The notes beneath the pieces are model-generated. The model had not been told where the DNA came from and made no database searches. It saw only the letters and a list, made by a program, of their open reading frames with translations. From positions 6,013 through 12,945 of the forward strand of contig DCFT01000064.1 of the NCBI GenBank assembly GCA_002319885.1: DNA of 6,933 nucleotides. The letters run 5' to 3'. Source of the DNA: Bacteroidales bacterium UBA1797 (GTDB taxonomy: Bacteria > Bacteroidota > Bacteroidia > Bacteroidales > VadinHA17). Below are positions 5,969-6,933 of this stretch, piece by piece. Position numbers and translations under genes: made by a program. Position 1 is the stretch's first letter, and every line of letters begins with the position of its first letter.

Positions 5969-6010
5969 CAAATCGTAAAAAAATCATAAACCTAAACAAA
6001 TCGATAAAAA

Positions 6011-6829
6011 ATGAGTAAACAAGGAAGTTCGTTCAAAGATGCGTTGCAGAATGTTTTTGCAACAAGCGCTATTTTAATAGCTTTTATAGTTGCCTATTTG
6101 TTATTTGTAAACATTATGGGTAATCCTGTAAACTTCGAAGGTGGCAATCCTAAGGGTCAACCGCTGGAAGGCAACTATCTCGGAATCGTTTTCAAAGGTG
6201 GATACATTGTTCCAATCCTGATGACATGCGTTCTGACACTTTTCATTTTCATTATTGAAAGGGCTATCACTCTGACAAGAGCAAAAGGTAAAGGCAGGTT
6301 GAATACCTTTGTCAGCAATCTTCAGGGTCTTCTTGCAGCAGACAAAATTGAAGAAGCTATGGACGCTTGTGATCAACAGAAAGGATCTCTTGCCAATGTA
6401 ATGAAAGCAGGCCTGGTGCGTTATCGCGACCTACAGAAAGACAAAGAATTGGAAAAGGACCAGAAGATCCTGTCTATTCAGAAAACTTTTGAAGAAGCCA
6501 CTGCCCTTGAATTACCCATGCTGTCAAAGAACATGGTTATGTTCTCAACCCTGGCATCAATTTCAGTGTTGATTGGTCTTATTGGTACAGTTCTTGGTAT
6601 GATCCGTGCATTTGCCGCTCTTGCTCAATCAGGTGCTCCCGATGCTCTTCAGCTTGCAAGTGGTATTTCTGAAGCTCTTGTTAATACTGCATTTGGTATA
6701 ACAGGCTCAACTTTGGCTATTATTGCATTCAATTATTTTTCTACAACAATCGACGGTTATACATTTAAAATTGACGAAGCAGGCTTCAGTCTGACTCAGA
6801 ATTTTGCTGCTTCACTAAGAGCCAGCTAA
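6011..6829 (+). CDS. exbB: ExbB/TolQ/MotA-family proton channel subunit
   Basis: Inner-membrane subunit of a TonB-ExbB-ExbD type motor that converts proton-motive force into work on envelope partners. It has 272 residues. The signature GLIGTVLGMIRAF (189-201) and GISEALVNTAFGITG (218-232) is clear. By spacing, T193, E221 and T226 correspond to E. coli ExbB T148, E176 and T181, the polar pore residues; both intervals (28 and 5) match exactly. Four hydrophobic segments are visible, at about 17-36, 64-84, 175-198 and 221-244. The first is additional to the three of E. coli ExbB. It should put the N-terminus in the cytoplasm and residues 37-63 in the periplasm, with the large cytoplasmic domain at about 85-174. 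The start at ATG 6011 follows GATAAAAA. exbD begins 44 bp downstream with no terminator between, so the two are very likely an operon. Confidence 0.95.
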   Translation: MSKQGSSFKDALQNVFATSAILIAFIVAYLLFVNIMGNPVNFEGGNPKGQPLEGNYLGIVFKGGYIVPILMTCVLTLFIFIIERAITLTRAKGKGRLNTFVSNLQGLLAADKIEEAMDACDQQKGSLANVMKAGLVRYRDLQKDKELEKDQKILSIQKTFEEATALELPMLSKNMVMFSTLASISVLIGLIGTVLGMIRAFAALAQSGAPDALQLASGISEALVNTAFGITGSTLAIIAFNYFSTTIDGYTFKIDEAGFSLTQNFAASLRAS

Positions 6830-6873
6830 TTTTAAATTTATCTTTTGGTTTTATTAATTAATAAAAAACTACA

Positions 6874-6933
6874 ATGCCAAAGATTAAATTACCAACAAAG
6901 TCCCCAAAAATCGACATGACGCCGATGGTTGAC
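6874..6933 (+). CDS. exbD: ExbD/TolR-family biopolymer transport protein, 5' end only
   Basis: The first 20 codons, MPKIKLPTKSPKIDMTPMVD, run off the window. The cytoplasmic N-terminus and the MTPMVD motif are typical of ExbD. The final residue, D20, aligns with E. coli ExbD D25 (TPFID), the membrane-embedded aspartate needed for proton-driven function. The ATG follows an A-rich stretch (AATAAAAAACTACA). It is the partner of the ExbB encoded 44 bp upstream. Confidence 0.9.
   Translation, partial: MPKIKLPTKSPKIDMTPMVD

Noticed and set aside
6101..6376. Minus-strand 91-codon frame opposite exbB
   Set aside because: Antisense shadow of a highly conserved gene, with no family features.

Overview
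The window reads as AT-rich chromosomal DNA from a member of the Bacteroidota, probably a Bacteroidales-like lineage. Four things support this: A-rich, mostly Shine-Dalgarno-free start regions; several matches to the Bacteroidota sigma-ABfr -7 box TAnnTTTG; a long-form QueA paralogue of the kind I associate with this phylum; and a PstS-like / TPR / ExbB / ExbD gene string typical of it. No mobile element, CRISPR array, tRNA or transferred island is visible.

Region 1 (1-463) holds the RNase P RNA gene rnpB on the minus strand. Its hairpin terminator is at 33-60 and its promoter -7 box at 456-463. Region 2 (464-718) is a non-coding spacer between the divergent rnpB and queA, with a few candidate RNA hairpins and a short tandem repeat. 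Region 3 (719-1954) is a 411-codon QueA-family gene (tRNA queuosine pathway) whose start is uncertain.

Region 4 (2075-6933) is all plus-strand. In order it holds a 77-aa two-helix membrane protein, a lipoprotein of the PstS-like periplasmic binding protein family, a 750-aa secreted TPR protein ending in a carboxypeptidase-regulatory-like beta domain, an ExbB/TolQ proton-channel subunit with an extra N-terminal membrane helix, and the first 20 codons of ExbD. The last two form an inner-membrane proton-motive-force motor of the TonB type. The PstS-like and TPR proteins are predicted to act in the periplasm or cell envelope, so the block looks like an energised envelope module. There are no obvious strong terminators between these genes, but several gaps carry candidate promoters.

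The most striking regulatory signal is an apparently exact sigma-54 (RpoN) -24/-12 promoter, TGGCAC-N5-TTGCA, at 2367-2382, about 11 bp upstream of its predicted start site and 42 bp upstream of the lipoprotein start codon. No wholly new system can be claimed. The parts that merit a second look are RpoN control of this module, the loss of canonical phosphate-binding residues in the PstS-like protein, and the beta-domain fusion on the TPR protein.
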